Shown here: positions 46,520-59,000 of the stretch, in pieces
How positions within the stretch are numbered: position 1 is the first letter of the stretch
Layout: each line of letters begins with the position of its first letter
Origin: Ectocarpus siliculosus
Lineage: Eukaryota; Sar; Phaeophyceae; Ectocarpales; Ectocarpaceae
Direction: 5' to 3'
Assembly (NCBI GenBank): GCA_000310025.1
Contig: FN649751.1
Location: 239,403 to 303,402, forward strand
Length of the DNA: 64,000 bases
Program-made: the position numbers and the translations under genes
Notes under the pieces: generated by a model
The model's input: only the letters and a program-made list of their open reading frames with translations
Databases searched by the model: none
What the model was told of the DNA's origin: nothing

Positions 46520-48074
46520 TCACACATTCGTGGCACGGGCCGCTGTAACGGTAAATGTCATCACTGCCGGGGCAACCTGTAGAGAACCACCCCACCTGCT
46601 GTCGTTTATGAACATTTCCATCGCCCCGCTCTTTTGGATCTTTGAAGGCCAAGTCTGTCGCTGCTGCTGCAGACACGTTGGACGGACGACGTTGCCGTCT
46701 TGTATAGGAGAACCTAGAGGCAGCCAGAACCCTGGTGGCCTCATCCAATAGTGCAATCGCTTGGTTTTCCCACTCTTGATGGTTCGGCTTGGGATAAGGC
46801 GGAGAGCACGGGGCAACGGCAAGAGTTTCGTCACCAACGGCAAGATACAGCAGATGGGCAAGATGCATTGAAACATGGGATACACACTGATACCCTTAGT
46901 AGACACAATCGCACTGGACAACTTTGCAGAAGATACGCAATGTGGTGTGCTCACGTCTCCGGAATGTTCTCCGAGCGTCGGGTGTTCGGCTTCTTGGTCG
47001 ATGGCATCTTCCGAGATCTTCTCTTGAGACTCTACCGCCGCAGGACCAGGCTCGGACAGCTGCTGTGGAAGAATAATGTTCAGATTCGGGTCAACATCAT
47101 CACGGGGGGGTTCGCCCGCAGACGACCAATAAGCTCGGAAGGCCCCTACCAACGTCCCTGTTCGCACGCCCTCTGCTCCTGTCAAGCACACCCGGACCGG
47201 GAGATGAGATGTGCTCGACTGCTCCGTCATCACCGGCATCGTGGGAAGCGGTATGGAAGCCTTGCCGAGTGAGAAAGTCACCCCGTTGTCGTACCCTTGG
47301 ATCTCCACATGAAGGGTCTCCTGTCCCGTCATCAACCGCCGCTCTTCACCCGCTTCTCCTGGCAAGACGAGTTGGGTTAGGTCTACCGCAGCCGGTAGGC
47401 TGACCATGGTGAGGCTCTTTTGTACCGACATGTTGGCGAAAGTCTTGACGCTGCTGACCGACTCCCACGGCAATGCTTCTGGCCGCATGTGCGGAGCCTC
47501 GAGCTCGAGCTCGAGGGAGTTCGGCATCCTGACGAAAGACGGCACGTTTATTGGTCGATGTAGTGCTGTAGGCCTTCAACCACGGTAGCCCTTTCGCTGG
47601 GGGCAAAAGGAATGCTCCGCAACGATATACCGTCTGATCCTGCTGCAGCAGTTGGGTGTCACGGCCCGGTATCGTCAGGATCTGTTCAACAATGTTCTCA
47701 AGATCATTTGCACCCTCGGGCACTCGAGTGCTGTAGGGGATACTCTGCTGACGTACGCAGATTGCTGCTGTTGTTGTGGACTATGGTGAAGTCCTCGTAT
47801 CGCGCAGCGCACAGCTCTCGCCTTGGGTCTCCTTGGGTCACCGAAATCAACGCCGTCACACCGATATCAAACCGCTTTTGCCGTGATATGCACGGGTGAA
47901 AAATCATTCGTTGTGTGCACTCTTCCGTCTATTTCGCCAGTCGTGCGATCAGGATATCCCGATCCTGCTAGGGTGGCAGCTGTTCGGCATCCAGTCGCCC
48001 AAGAGCCCACTGCTGTGCTGTTTCGTGGTACAACCCGAAGCGCGATATCTTCGATGTCGGTTGTTCTTCCCGAG
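46520..48074 (-). CDS. Unrecognised protein, 5' part missing, one apparent frameshift
   Basis: Exons in matching phase: about 48074-47757, 47722-47584, 47528-46955, 46772-46596 and 46576-46520 (stop 46522-46520). The first listed exon reads TTDIEDIALRVVPRN ... DFSPVHITAK. It then continues in another frame (RFDIGVTALISVTQGDP) at an AAAA run near 47,876, so one base appears to be extra. The large exon has a beta-rich stretch (LHVEIQGYDNGVTFSLGKAS, PVRVCLTGAEG, GTLVGAFRAYW) that might be a C2- or immunoglobulin-like fold. The next is helical and basic (ALLDEATRVLAASRFSYTRR). No catalytic motif is seen. Upstream exons should lie between 48,074 and the divergent ETFB start, but none was supported. 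It ends 190 bp before the DZIP1-like start on the same strand. Confidence 0.65.
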
Positions 48075-48617
48075 CTATCAGTCAGACTGACTTACTTGTT
48101 GTGCCAATAGTCGGCCCACGGCCCACAAATGTGTCCAAGCAAATACTTCGAAGTCCACGACCATCTAAAAGTCCAAAAGATATGTGTACCCAAAGCCGGA
48201 ATGTCTGTCATGGGAGGACGAAAAATAGTGCAGGGTTGGCCGCGCTTTAGTCACGAAACAATTTCAGGACCGAAGAGCACAACCGGGGTACTTGTACTCC
48301 TCACAGAAAGGGCGAGAGGTTGCAATGTGTACGCCATATCGTATTGACAGGTGATCAAGAGACACTGAATGCCAGTCGTCAGAACAGAGTTTTTGGGGAC
48401 GCCGTCCTCCGACGAGACGCGACGCTGCAAACACTGCAACACACGACAAACAGATTTCGGCGGGTAAGAGGAAGATGTTTGCTGTATTTCGTGAGGCGTT
48501 ACAAAAACGCCTCGCGAACCGCTCGGTTTTTCAGGGTTCCCGGCCGCACAAGGCGGCCAACAAGCAGGCAACGAGGGCGCACTACAGCAGTGTAGCGAAC
48601 ACGTGACAGAGACAACC
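48075..48617. promoter_or_regulatory. Divergent spacer between the unknown gene and ETFB
   Basis: It must hold the ETFB promoter/5' UTR and the unseen 5' end of the minus-strand gene. CTACAGCAGTGTAG lies 23 bp upstream of the ETFB start codon. No TATA-like element is clear. Confidence 0.4.
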
Positions 48618-51600
48618 ATGAGAGTGATGGTAGGCGTGAAGCGTGTGGTCGATTACGCGGTCAAAGTCCGGATCCAACCCGACAAAGCAGGTACGCTGTA
48701 ACTCCGTCTTGTTTGGACACGCCGGGTTCGGAACGTTGCACACTTGAACAAACCAGCACAGTAGTCGGAAGTTTCGCCGCATCATCTCGGCACTGAGCTG
48801 AGCAGAGCTAAGCTGCTACCAGCTGGGGTTGGTGTTCGGTGCCTCATAGTCTGAATGGTGGAGGGAAAACATCCGTATCCGATGAAGCGTTTGTTGCATG
48901 GCTCCGTGCAGGGGTTGAGCTGAAGAATGTGAAGATGTCCATGAACCCGTTCTGCGAAAACGCGATGGAGGAAGCCGTCAAGTTGAAGGTGCGGAGTACA
49001 ACGGCAATGAAAGAGAAAAGCACACCTCAACCGACAAATATGGTCGGTACGTAAGCGGGAGTATGTTGCGGTAAACGATAGCAGTACTGTAGCGTGTGCA
49101 TTCGTTCAGGGTGTGTTTGTGGAAGCGGGCGAAGGTTGTGCATGTTTCAAAGAAAGAATCCGCCAATTCACCGCGGTATCTGAAAGTAATTGATCATGGC
49201 TTCTCGGTGGGACTGAGACCAGCAGTTTGTTGTACAGCAGTAGGGAGATGCAGGTTTGCAACACACATGAATTCTCCCCCATGCGCCTACCACCGTTGCT
49301 GTACGGAAGGTTGGGAGGTTTCACCCTTCTGATAATCGAATCAAGCGTGCCTGCTGGCGTGCCTGCTGGCGTGCAGAAGATTGATTCACGGGGCATCTTC
49401 CCATCATGCCGACCGTCATGCCGCCGGTTTCGGGGTTGAGTTGCGTCTGCTGCTGCCAGTCACACCGGGTGTGCCTTTCTCTTTCCACGAGCTACTGCGA
49501 TCTATCCATGAGCTACTGAGATCCGGGGCCATGCACAAGGACTCCTCTGCGATTTGTTGGTCAGAAGGATTCAGCTATGTATTGCTCCTCATTCACCTTT
49601 CAATCCTCTGGTGGACTACTGTATTGCGACAAAGAGCACCTTGCTTTGAACCGTCCCCAAACCTCAAAAATGAACACTCCAAACCAAACATACCAAAAAC
49701 TATTTACTCCCCAAACCTGAAAAATAGGGCATACATACCACGACCAATATTCCGTTTTATCCTGTTTTACTATTTTAGGAGACGAAGGCAGCAAGCGAAG
49801 TCATCGCCGTGTCCATCGGGCCCAAGGCAGCCAAGGACACTCTGAGAACAGCCCTCGCCATGGGTGCGGACCGAGGGGTTCACGTCATGACGGACGACGC
49901 CGTCAGAACCGACCAGGGCTTGGAGCCGTTGGCGGTTGCGGGCTTGCTCAAGAAGGTAAATAAGCTTATTTCCGCCGCTACACGGCGTTGTTCTCGTCCA
50001 TGGCGCCAGGGTCTTTTGGTGCTCTTTGGGTGGGGGGCTCGTTGGTTTGGGGTAGAGGAGTGGGGCCTACATTGATGGAGCTTTTCGCCTCGATATCTCA
50101 GGTGTCCTTGGATGTGTAAGCACTGCCTTCGAAGAGGTGTACGGGCTGGTACGGAGTAGGTGTTTGTCATGGTGAGCTCATCAACCCACACGTACACTCC
50201 CAGGTATGAAAATCACTCAAGATAGCTGCTTTTGTACTGTAGGCAGGAAGATTGTGGTTGCCCTTGTGTGACTGCTTGGCGCCGTGGCTATTGGTAGCCA
50301 GGGCGAGGTCTTCTTCTCTGCCCACGCAAGCCGGAAAGGGGAAGCCGTTTGCACCACAAATCCTTGCCCTGATCTAGCGACCGTCTTCTACCTACAGAGT
50401 CACCAACGAATGGCACGCATGGATGTTGACGTGTTTTGTGCGACAGGTGGTAGAAGAGCAGAAGGTGGACCTGGTGCTTCTTGGAAAGCAGTCCATCGAT
50501 GGTGACTGCTCGCAGACCGGACCGATGTTGGCGGGGATGCTTGGTTGGCCCCAGGCGACCTTCGCCGCTAAGGTATCTCGGTCGTGCGCCACCTCTGAAT
50601 TTTCACCACCGTGTTCCAGCTTGAACCATTGAACATGTGTTTTTGTGTGGGGACAAGCGTGTTCAAGGTACCGTGACGACTCGCTGTGCTGCTGCACTTG
50701 CTGGGTTTCTTGTGGAACGAGCCTGCTCAAGGCACAGCGGTCACTCACTGCTGTGTACTGCTGCACTTGCTGTGCTTTTTGCGGGGCAAGCCTGTTCAAG
50801 GCACCGTCACTGACTGCGCTGACGTTAACCTTGTGACCTTTTCTTCTGTGGCAGGTTACTGTGGTGGAAGCGGGAAAGCAGCTGGAAGTGGAGAGAGAAA
50901 CGGACACGGGCACACAGGTGCTGTCGGTCCCTCTTCCCGCCGTCGTTACCGCAGACCTCCGCCTCAACGAGCCTCGGTACGCGACCCTCCCCAACATCAT
51001 GAAGGTACGCGAAGCCGTGATGCCAGTGTTGTGTTTGATGCAAGGAAGCCAAGGCGGCTGCTGCTGATGCTGCTGCTGCTGCTGTGTGCGTGCCCTGGCT
51101 ACATACCCTAACCGGGCGCCAGGGTGACGTCGTAGTTCCCGCCCGTTAGTTTGGTGTGTGCTACACGCTAGACTCTTTTGATTTTGCTTGGAGTCGGTGT
51201 GCCCCAGGACCGACGTACACGCTGCTCGTTGGTTGAAGGTTGGACCGATCACTGCTCCCAGGACTAAGACCAACCTGTATCAACATGAACATCAACGTCA
51301 ACATCATCATTATCAACCAATCGCGTGATGACTTGCTAAACGGTTTGCCACGCCCACGGAGACCCCGCCCAGCAGCACAATCAATCTAGTCGTTGGTCAT
51401 TTAGGGCCGCCTTCGCGCGATTAGTAAGTTTGTGAGAAAACTGAACAGGGAGGGTGGACGCCGACTCTATTCCCCAACCCTAACCCAACCCTAGCCCAAC
51501 TTCCCCGAGTGCATTCTTTATCCAACATGTTTACAAAATGCGAAATCCCTACGAAGGCTAGTGGTTATGTACCAGCTGTTAGGCCTGACACATGTTCCGT

Positions 51601-52473
51601 TGTCCAATCAGTGAGTAGGCTACTGTAGCCCGTGTTGGTTCCCGCTGGTGGTATTTGCCGGATGCGCACACACGCTCTCTGTTTATTGTTCCTGTTGACA
51701 AGCTGACACACGTTGCGCGTGGACATCTGCCAGGCAAAGAAGAAGACCGTAGATGTGCTGACCGCGGCGGACATGGGCGTGGATCTCAAGCCACGAACCA
51801 CCGTCATCGAGGTGAGGCTACTGTGTACGTACGAAAGGGTGCGTTTGTCTGTCTTACCGCATCCAACAATTCTTCTCGCTCGTCGTCCGTGAGCGACCGG
51901 ATCTCTCGGCGAACGTACTTGACCATCACCATCTCGTCCAGCCGCCGAACAACCTTCCCGTCGGCAACGTTGACCTCTTCCAAAGTGATCATGTTCTCTT
52001 CAAGGCTCGTAAGCACAACCTCCGTTCATATCTGTACATGTTGCTGTTCGATTGCTGTATCCCATGGTTAGGTTTGTTTGTGTTTGTATCGCTGTTTTTG
52101 GCTTCGCATGTCTCATGGTGCAGATGTGCATTCCGTGGCACAGAATGGAATCATTTGTCGTATCGTTGCACTGGTCCATTGTAACATCTTGGAACGTAGT
52201 TCGTGGCGGGAACACATGGGGTCGATTTTGGAGGCACATGTCTTGAACCTGCTATTATAGCAGCATCTTCGATCAAATGGATTTGTCCCCTTGACGTTAA
52301 GTTTTAGAAATACCGTGTGACTCCTGTCGTGGCTCCTTCTTGATCACCCACTCATGTTTTCCCTCAACCTTTGGCAGGTGGTACCACCCCCTGTTCGCCA
52401 AGGTGGCGTGATTGTAGAGAGCGTCGATGAGCTCATCGACAAGCTCAAGACCGAGGCGGGAGTGCTCCAGTAA
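48618..52473 (+). CDS. ETFB: Electron transfer flavoprotein beta subunit
   Basis: Seven exons in perfect phase: 48618-48690, 48912-48988, 49779-49955, 50447-50572, 50855-51004, 51734-51811 and 52378-52473, giving 258 residues (family about 255). Conserved blocks are in order: [64 protein letters not shown] and [20 protein letters not shown]. The last block, with NIMKAKKK, is the beta-subunit recognition loop that docks acyl-CoA dehydrogenases. ETF-beta pairs with ETF-alpha, binds AMP and helps hold FAD. It carries electrons from mitochondrial dehydrogenases to ETF-ubiquinone oxidoreductase. The ATG at 48618 gives the expected N-terminus directly, without an obvious presequence, as in animal ETFB. 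Intron 4 has a tandem repeat and intron 6 an antisense tyrosinase-like exon. Confidence 0.97.
50653..50815 (+). repeat. About 70-bp imperfect tandem repeat in ETFB intron 4
   Basis: Two units plus a partial third, each containing GTTCAAGG or GCTCAAGG, CAC/GTCACT and GCTGCACTTGCTG. It creates a long antisense ORF that has no other support. Confidence 0.75.
51412..51565 (+). repeat. Dispersed repeat, copy 2 of 2
   Basis: Partner of 26,390-26,545, here inside ETFB intron 5. Contains CCCTAACCCAACCCTAGCCC. Confidence 0.75.
51858..52022 (-). pseudogene. Isolated tyrosinase-like exon, antisense in ETFB intron 6
   Basis: On the minus strand an exon-like block ends in a GTAAGA donor at 51857. It reads [19 protein letters not shown] then [22 protein letters not shown]-(R/K)-E-x-R-x-L-(S/T)-x-(D/E)-E-R-x-x-(F/L)-L-D-A is the segment just before the first copper-binding histidines in many tyrosinase/hemocyanin-family proteins. 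The copper-site exons (HxxxF, HR) are not found downstream within the host gene, so this is probably a stranded exon. Confidence 0.42.
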
Positions 52474-55400
52474 TCCAACAATATAGTACTACCAGCCACG
52501 CCACGCACGCCTAGGTGGAACCTTACTTGGTTGCACGGAACAACAATAATGTATTTCGTTAATTGATTGGTTTTAGTTCCATTGTGTTTGGCGAACCCGA
52601 ATTTTTGATACTGTAGCGTGGCCAACTGGGGACGTCCTTTTCGCGGTACGGCAGTACGTTACCATGGGAATACCGCGTACATACGCTGCACGACTTGCTG
52701 TGTTGCTTCTTCAGTAGTACTCGCATTCCCAGCACCCTCCTCCAAGCAGCAGCAGCATTGTCCTACCGTACGATGGATGGATGGATGCCTTGCGTGTTCC
52801 TGTTAACCGCGGTACTTTATCAGACAACAATCAATCCCGAGTGACGGATGAAAAAATCCTTGGTCCGACGATAAGAGTCTAGGAATTACGATGGAGAGTG
52901 ATGGGTAGGGGTGGGGTTGGCCGGGGTGCGAAGGGGGGGAGCAAGGAGGCATTCGGCACACCGCGAGCCCACCGTCTTTAGTTTTGGGCAGGACCTAGAA
53001 CAAGTCGGTCATATTTGGTAACAACTTCAAGTTGGGAAGGCAATTTCCTGTAGTTTTGAAACCGTGGTGGTTCATGTTCGGAATGGAATGGTTCCGTATG
53101 GTTTCGGGGCAACTAGCGGCATGCATGTGGTCTTGGACCGCCCGTTTTGACTGCACCGGTCATTTGACTTGCGCTTCACAGCAGGCGACCAGCGTGGTCC
53201 CTGTAAATAGTCCGAAGGCCTCCACATAGTATGGTCGGTCGCCTGTGAAAGGCCGGTAAATCGCGCGACACAGATCGTGGAAAAAGAAAGCTGTTACATG
53301 TACTCCCGAATAATCGGCGCTATGCGACCATATGCGGGGGCCATAGTGTAGTGTAGACGGCGAAATGACAAGTGTTGCCACCTGCGAATACGGTAGGAAT
53401 TTTCTGTCACGCTTAGCCACTGAAGAACCAGACATTTCGTGCACAACAGCCTTCCCTGCTCGCATATGTACATCCGTGCAAGTATGGAAATGACTCGTGC
53501 CGAAAAGCATTTCTGAGTCATCTGCTGGTCCTATCGCGGGGACACACCCCAACATGGGGGCCGTTTGTTGCCTTCTGGGCATGAAAAAACTGAAAACGCA
53601 ATGTTCACTTTCATATTAATTTCCGTGCAATCCGGTGGGAGCCCTCGACGGCCTACCACAACTCATTCCCGCCTTCCTAATTTCCGTCCATCGCCTATCA
53701 TCGGCAGCCCAGCTCGTTTCTCCTCGACACGCTTGGTCGTCGAGCTCTAGAGCCACCTTTGAAAACTGAAAACACAGTGGCTGTATCATCTAGCCCTGGC
53801 GCAAAACCGGGGAACTAGAGAGTACAGCGACAAGCTTCGACAACCTCCGTATCCGAACATCTTGGTCGGATATTTTCTCCCTTGCCCTATTCCGTCCCCC
53901 ACCGAAAGCCAAACAAACGCTTTTCCTTAGATCACGTGAACTATGCTATGCTATTCCAACCCTTTTCGTTTTTTGCTCTCCACTCCATCTCTGCCTCGTC
54001 ACTGCTGTAGATTGACCTCCCCTCCGTACCCCCGCGTCCAAAATCCCCTCTGTCGCTCTCATCCAAAATCTCCACGCAGAACAACAAAAAAATCGCACAC
54101 AATACACCACACACGCCACGAAGCCCACAACAATCTGCCCCGTGTCACGGAGCCGGCCCCCCCTTCGACCTCCACCCACTCACAGCACAAAAACTGGAAG
54201 TACCCCTCCTCAGCAGGCGGTGCGTCCAGCACACACGTACATCGACCCATCTCCGCTACTACACCCCCTAGGCCAGCCAAAAAAAAAAAAGATGGGAATC
54301 ACTACCCAACCACCAAGATTTGATCGCAAGTTTCTTTACGGCCACAAGCCTCCTTTCGGCAGTCCTGTTGGAAACATTTCGTGGCCTTGAAACTAAACAA
54401 GAACGGCATGACGCCCCGCCCCGCCCATCACGAAACTTCGCGAGTGCTTCCAACCATACAGTATACTGAAAAAAAAAGAGTCACGTACACCCACTCCTCG
54501 AAATAGCTTTCGGCTTGTTCCTCATGCACCGCTTTGCCGCGTGCATTGGCAACTTAGCACCCACTGCCCTCTCTGTACCACTGTTACAATTAGGTACACG
54601 AAAATGGGCCGCACCCTACACAAAACAAGGGACACGGGTCCCTGCGAATGGGGTGGGGGGTACGGGGGTCGGGCACTTCATGCACCCTCGCCCGTATTAA
54701 AGCCTGTATGCTACATCACAATTATACAACCCTATGTACGAGGCCCTCATTCGGTAAACGCCAATTTCTTCGTCGCTCTGGTCTGTCTTCTGCCCATCCT
54801 TCTTTCCATCCCGTCCGACAATCGGACAACAAGAGCGCATTGCTTCGAATCCGGACAATATCCACAAATCTCCACCGCGCTCCCTCAACAGACAAGCAAC
54901 GACCAGCAACCTTTGATACCAAACGGTTCACCACGGCAATGGTCTCCCATTTCCTGAAACGCCTCGCTTATGATACCCCAAAGGAACACACGACACTGGC
55001 TGTTCAAGCCGCCGCCCTGGGCGAAGAGCGTGATTTCATAGCCTTACCTTACCACCACGCACACACAAAAAAAAAGTCCATTCATTCTCGGAGGCCTGCC
55101 ATCATGATAGACCCAACCTCCCCTCTCGCTGTCCACACCCAGACACGTGCCCACCGCGCACCACAACGGCAACTTATAGACATCGGTGTTATTGCACCTA
55201 GAATTACTTGGCACTTGTTGGAGTGGATAGCCCTTCAACATACACGATACAGCTATTATAGTGCTATGCATGACCAGACGCTTTTTGTTTCGTTTTTTAG
55301 GTCGACAAGGAGAGGATAAAGGTAGGGCTGCAACGAACACAAGACGCATCCATCCTCCCACTCTGTGCCCTACAAGCCCCCCCCCCCTCCTTTTTTAACC

Positions 55401-56073
55401 ATCTGCGGGACAACCCCGGCAATACCTCTCGGCCACGTGCGATCATCAGAAGACCAACACCGCACCGCACAACTTTTATTTACAAGAAATTAGGAGAGGC
55501 CGCACCCACACACACACGAAAAAATATACAACAGCAAACAACCTCGCTTATATACACCATTGTCGCTAGCTGTGCTGACTACACCAAGAAAAATCGTCCG
55601 CAACACCCGTCATTCACAGCGGCTGTTTCTGTTTCCACCGCCCTTGCCCAACGACGCGTAAACCAACTCTTTCGTCACACTATGAACTAGGGCTACGCTT
55701 TCTTTCGTTTTTTTTATGTACAACGCTGCGCCACATCGGGCGGGCACAACACACCCCGGTCCGGCCAAGGCCGAGCAAGACTCTTCGCCATAACTCGACC
55801 GACATCGCGCGTAACCGCCCTACCCAGCCACTCGATGCGAATCCAATGGCTGCCGAAGAGAACGCAAGACATCCAACAAGGGAGTCAAGAACGGAAGTGC
55901 TGCCGCCGCCGCCTCCGACAAATTGTTTCGTCGTTCGATCCTCTCAACTCTCACTCTTCCCCCACTGGACACGGTTCTCGCCGCAAGGCAATTCTCAATC
56001 AGTCGATCCATCACTCCCTCCCTCAAAGACAATCCACGGGTTACCACATCAAGAGTTTTGACCAATCGTATCA
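52474..56073. other. Intergenic stretch between ETFB and the RSH gene
   Basis: Beyond the likely 3' UTRs nothing is recognised. The longest ORFs (53582-53160 minus, 54648-55319 plus) have no motifs or exon-like borders. Pyrimidine-rich plus-strand sequence at 54,100-54,300 and 55,370-55,560 is low-complexity. Confidence 0.55.
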
Positions 56074-59000
56074 TCACGCCATGGCGAGGTCGAGGTCCAG
56101 CACGTCACCGTTCTTGAAGGCGTAGTGCCTCGGCACGGCCTTCCCGTTGACGAGGGTGATGCCCGTCTTGCCACCCGCGGCGCCACCGTCGATGAGGCGG
56201 ATGCCTGCCGCGTGGGAGCGGCCCAGGACGTTCTCCGCAGTAGCGGACGCCTTGTCGAGCTCCCAGATGAGATTGTCGGGACCGAACACGAACACCTGCA
56301 ATCCGTGCAAACGGACGGACGGGGCGGGGGTAAATGAAGCACACGACATGAATACCTAGACCGCAGCCACTGGCACAAGAGACTACACCCGCTAGCAAGA
56401 CAGGCATGCGTCGCGTGGTGACACACACCAACAGGCGCACCCTCGAACCAAGCAGAGCACCCCGATTCGAGAACGGCGACACAAAACTCGCCCACACCAC
56501 ACACCTTGCGCTGTTGGAGCTCGAGGTGCAACCACGTCACCAGCTCCTTCCCGGAAGACACGCTGTCGGGGACGGCGGTGGCGGGACTGTCCATTCCCGT
56601 CCGCCGTGCCCCCGCCGCCTTCAGCCGATCGTAAGACCTCCACGATCTCCTCTCTCCTACTCCTCCGGCCTTAGCGCCACCGTCGTCGCTCTTGTAGCTC
56701 CAGTGGGCGGCGTGCCCGTACTCCGCCTTGTGGTGCATGGACGCGCTCCGCACCTGGAGTTCGAAGTGCGTGCGGCGTTCTCCGCCCGCCGAGGCCGCCG
56801 CCGCCGGAGACACGGACACCTCGTGGGTGCTGTGGAGGCTCTGGTAGCCGTTGGGCTTGGGGTGCATGACGTAGTCCTTGCAGCGGCCCTCTACGGACGG
56901 GTACATCTTCTTGGCCACCGACATCGCCTGGGATGGATACATAACACACCAGTTTTCAAGACGCGCACGATGGGAGGCAAGGGCAGAAGACAAGGTCGGC
57001 GTCGAGGCGATCAATTCAACCGACATCGCGTGCCACAAAGTGCGCGAGCGGGAGGGGGGGGGGAGGGCGACTTACCGACACTGGTCCAGCACCAACACAT
57101 GGTAGTGCAGCTCAATAGGGCGACACGTTCACTTTCCAGGTGTTTAGCCCTGCCGACATATTCATGTCTACAGGAATCACGGCGGTACAAATCGATAAAT
57201 GAGGTACTGTATGGACACCTACGTGGTAGCAGAGCTGCTTGGATCTCTCCTCGTGCTCCTCCTCTGTCTCCCCTGCCAGCCTCTTGGCCTTGAGCACCGC
57301 ACGAAGGGCGACCGCATCATAGACGCCGTCCACGCCACCGCCTTGGCGCGTCATCTTCTTCCACATCGAGTACGGCTCCTTGATGCGGTGCTGAAGCACA
57401 ACCTCCCCGGCAAGCTGCACACAAGAAAAGGCAAGCACCGGGCGGATGGACACGCGTTCGTCAACACCAAAAGAAACACACCACTAACGTCATAAAAAAG
57501 CAGGCAAAGCAAGAACACGCGCCCAGTCACAGACAAGCGCATGACGGCGGCACGTGACACACGACTCACATCCTCCCTGAGCGCTATATACAAAACACCA
57601 GCAGAGCAGGCTCGACAACATGAAAACCGAGAACAATAGCTCACCTCAGACATGAAGGCCTTGTCCTTCCGCAACGCCGCCGACACCGCGCTCTTCGCAG
57701 TCTCCATCACCTCCTGGTACACCGACATCCTCGCCTCGGTAGCGCGGCGGATCTCGTCGTACTCCGTCGGATACATCGCCTCGAAAGCGAGGTCCTCCAG
57801 CCCCCCGCTGAGGTGGTGGACACCCAAGCGGTGGGCCAGAGGGGCGTGGATCTCCAGCGCGTCGCGGGCCAACCGGGCGGCGTTGTTGGCCCTGCCGTCG
57901 ATGGCCGAGCGCAGCTTCTGCATGTGCACCGCGAGGTAGAGGGTGAGGACCTGCCAGTCGCTGGCCTCCGAGATGATGAGCTCTCGCAAGTAGTGGCGCT
58001 GCTTCTTGCCGGTGTCGAGGTCGGCTTCATCGTCAACGTCTTCCGCGGCACGCCTGCTCATGCGCCGGCGCGCCATCTCTTCCAGCCGCATGACGTGGTC
58101 GAAGTTCTCCACCGACCTAGCCACGCGCGCACCGAATCCCTGCTCGCGGAGGACAGCAAAGAGGCACGGTGGTTTGGTGAGGGGAGAGGGTTGAAATGGA
58201 TACGTCTTTTCTAGTGAGTCGCTCAATTCGATAAACATCAAGACCAGGTTGGTTACCAATCATCAACCTCTCGAGCGATGGTTGTCAGAAATGGGACAAA
58301 ATAATGGGAAAACCTGCCTATATAATTAAATAAATGTACAATGTACACCCAGGAAGCGGCCACACGATGAAGCTTTGCGACGACTCAAAAACATCTATTC
58401 AACGTTGAGTTCTAGTACCTGAAAATATTTAGCGCCGACCATCGCATCGAGATTGAACGAAACACCTTGAAACAACGAGCGCATACATGGGCTGCCATCA
58501 GATCTAAAAAACCACACGCACCTCCTCGATGTCTGCCACCGTAACCGCGGCCCGGCCAAACTCCTTCGACTGCGCTCTGGGCCTCAGCACGCCCGACAGG
58601 ATAGCCGCCAGAAGCGCATCCGTGCCCATCTGCAGCTCGCCCAGGATAAGACACGCCTCCACACCAGTCTGATGATTTCGGCGCGGGAGCAGCAGCGACG
58701 ACGAGACAACGTTACCATTGGTATCACAAGGGTGCTCGAGCCAGTGAAGTTGTCACCATGAGCTATAATAGCTGTATTTGGTACTTTCGCACTTAAAAAG
58801 TATTTGGGGAAAAAACGTTGGTCTCTGGTGTGTGCAGGCCTGCCCATTTCTCTCGGTCGTCCAGGAGGTGCTAATTGTCCCGCTAATAGTCAACAGAACA
58901 GCAAGCACTATCATCGCGGCGGCACTATATTTGTCCTCTACCAATTTCAGAACGAAATTAGTAACATCATACCAAAGACCAACGCCCTCCAAACCTATAT

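Noticed and set aside
50392-51273. 293-codon minus-strand ORF
   Set aside because: It is antisense to ETFB exons 4 and 5 and is lengthened by an intronic tandem repeat.
53160-53582. 140-codon minus-strand ORF
   Set aside because: No recognisable motif or flanking splice signals; consistent with chance.
56406-57293. 295-codon plus-strand ORF
   Set aside because: Antisense to conserved RSH synthetase exons.
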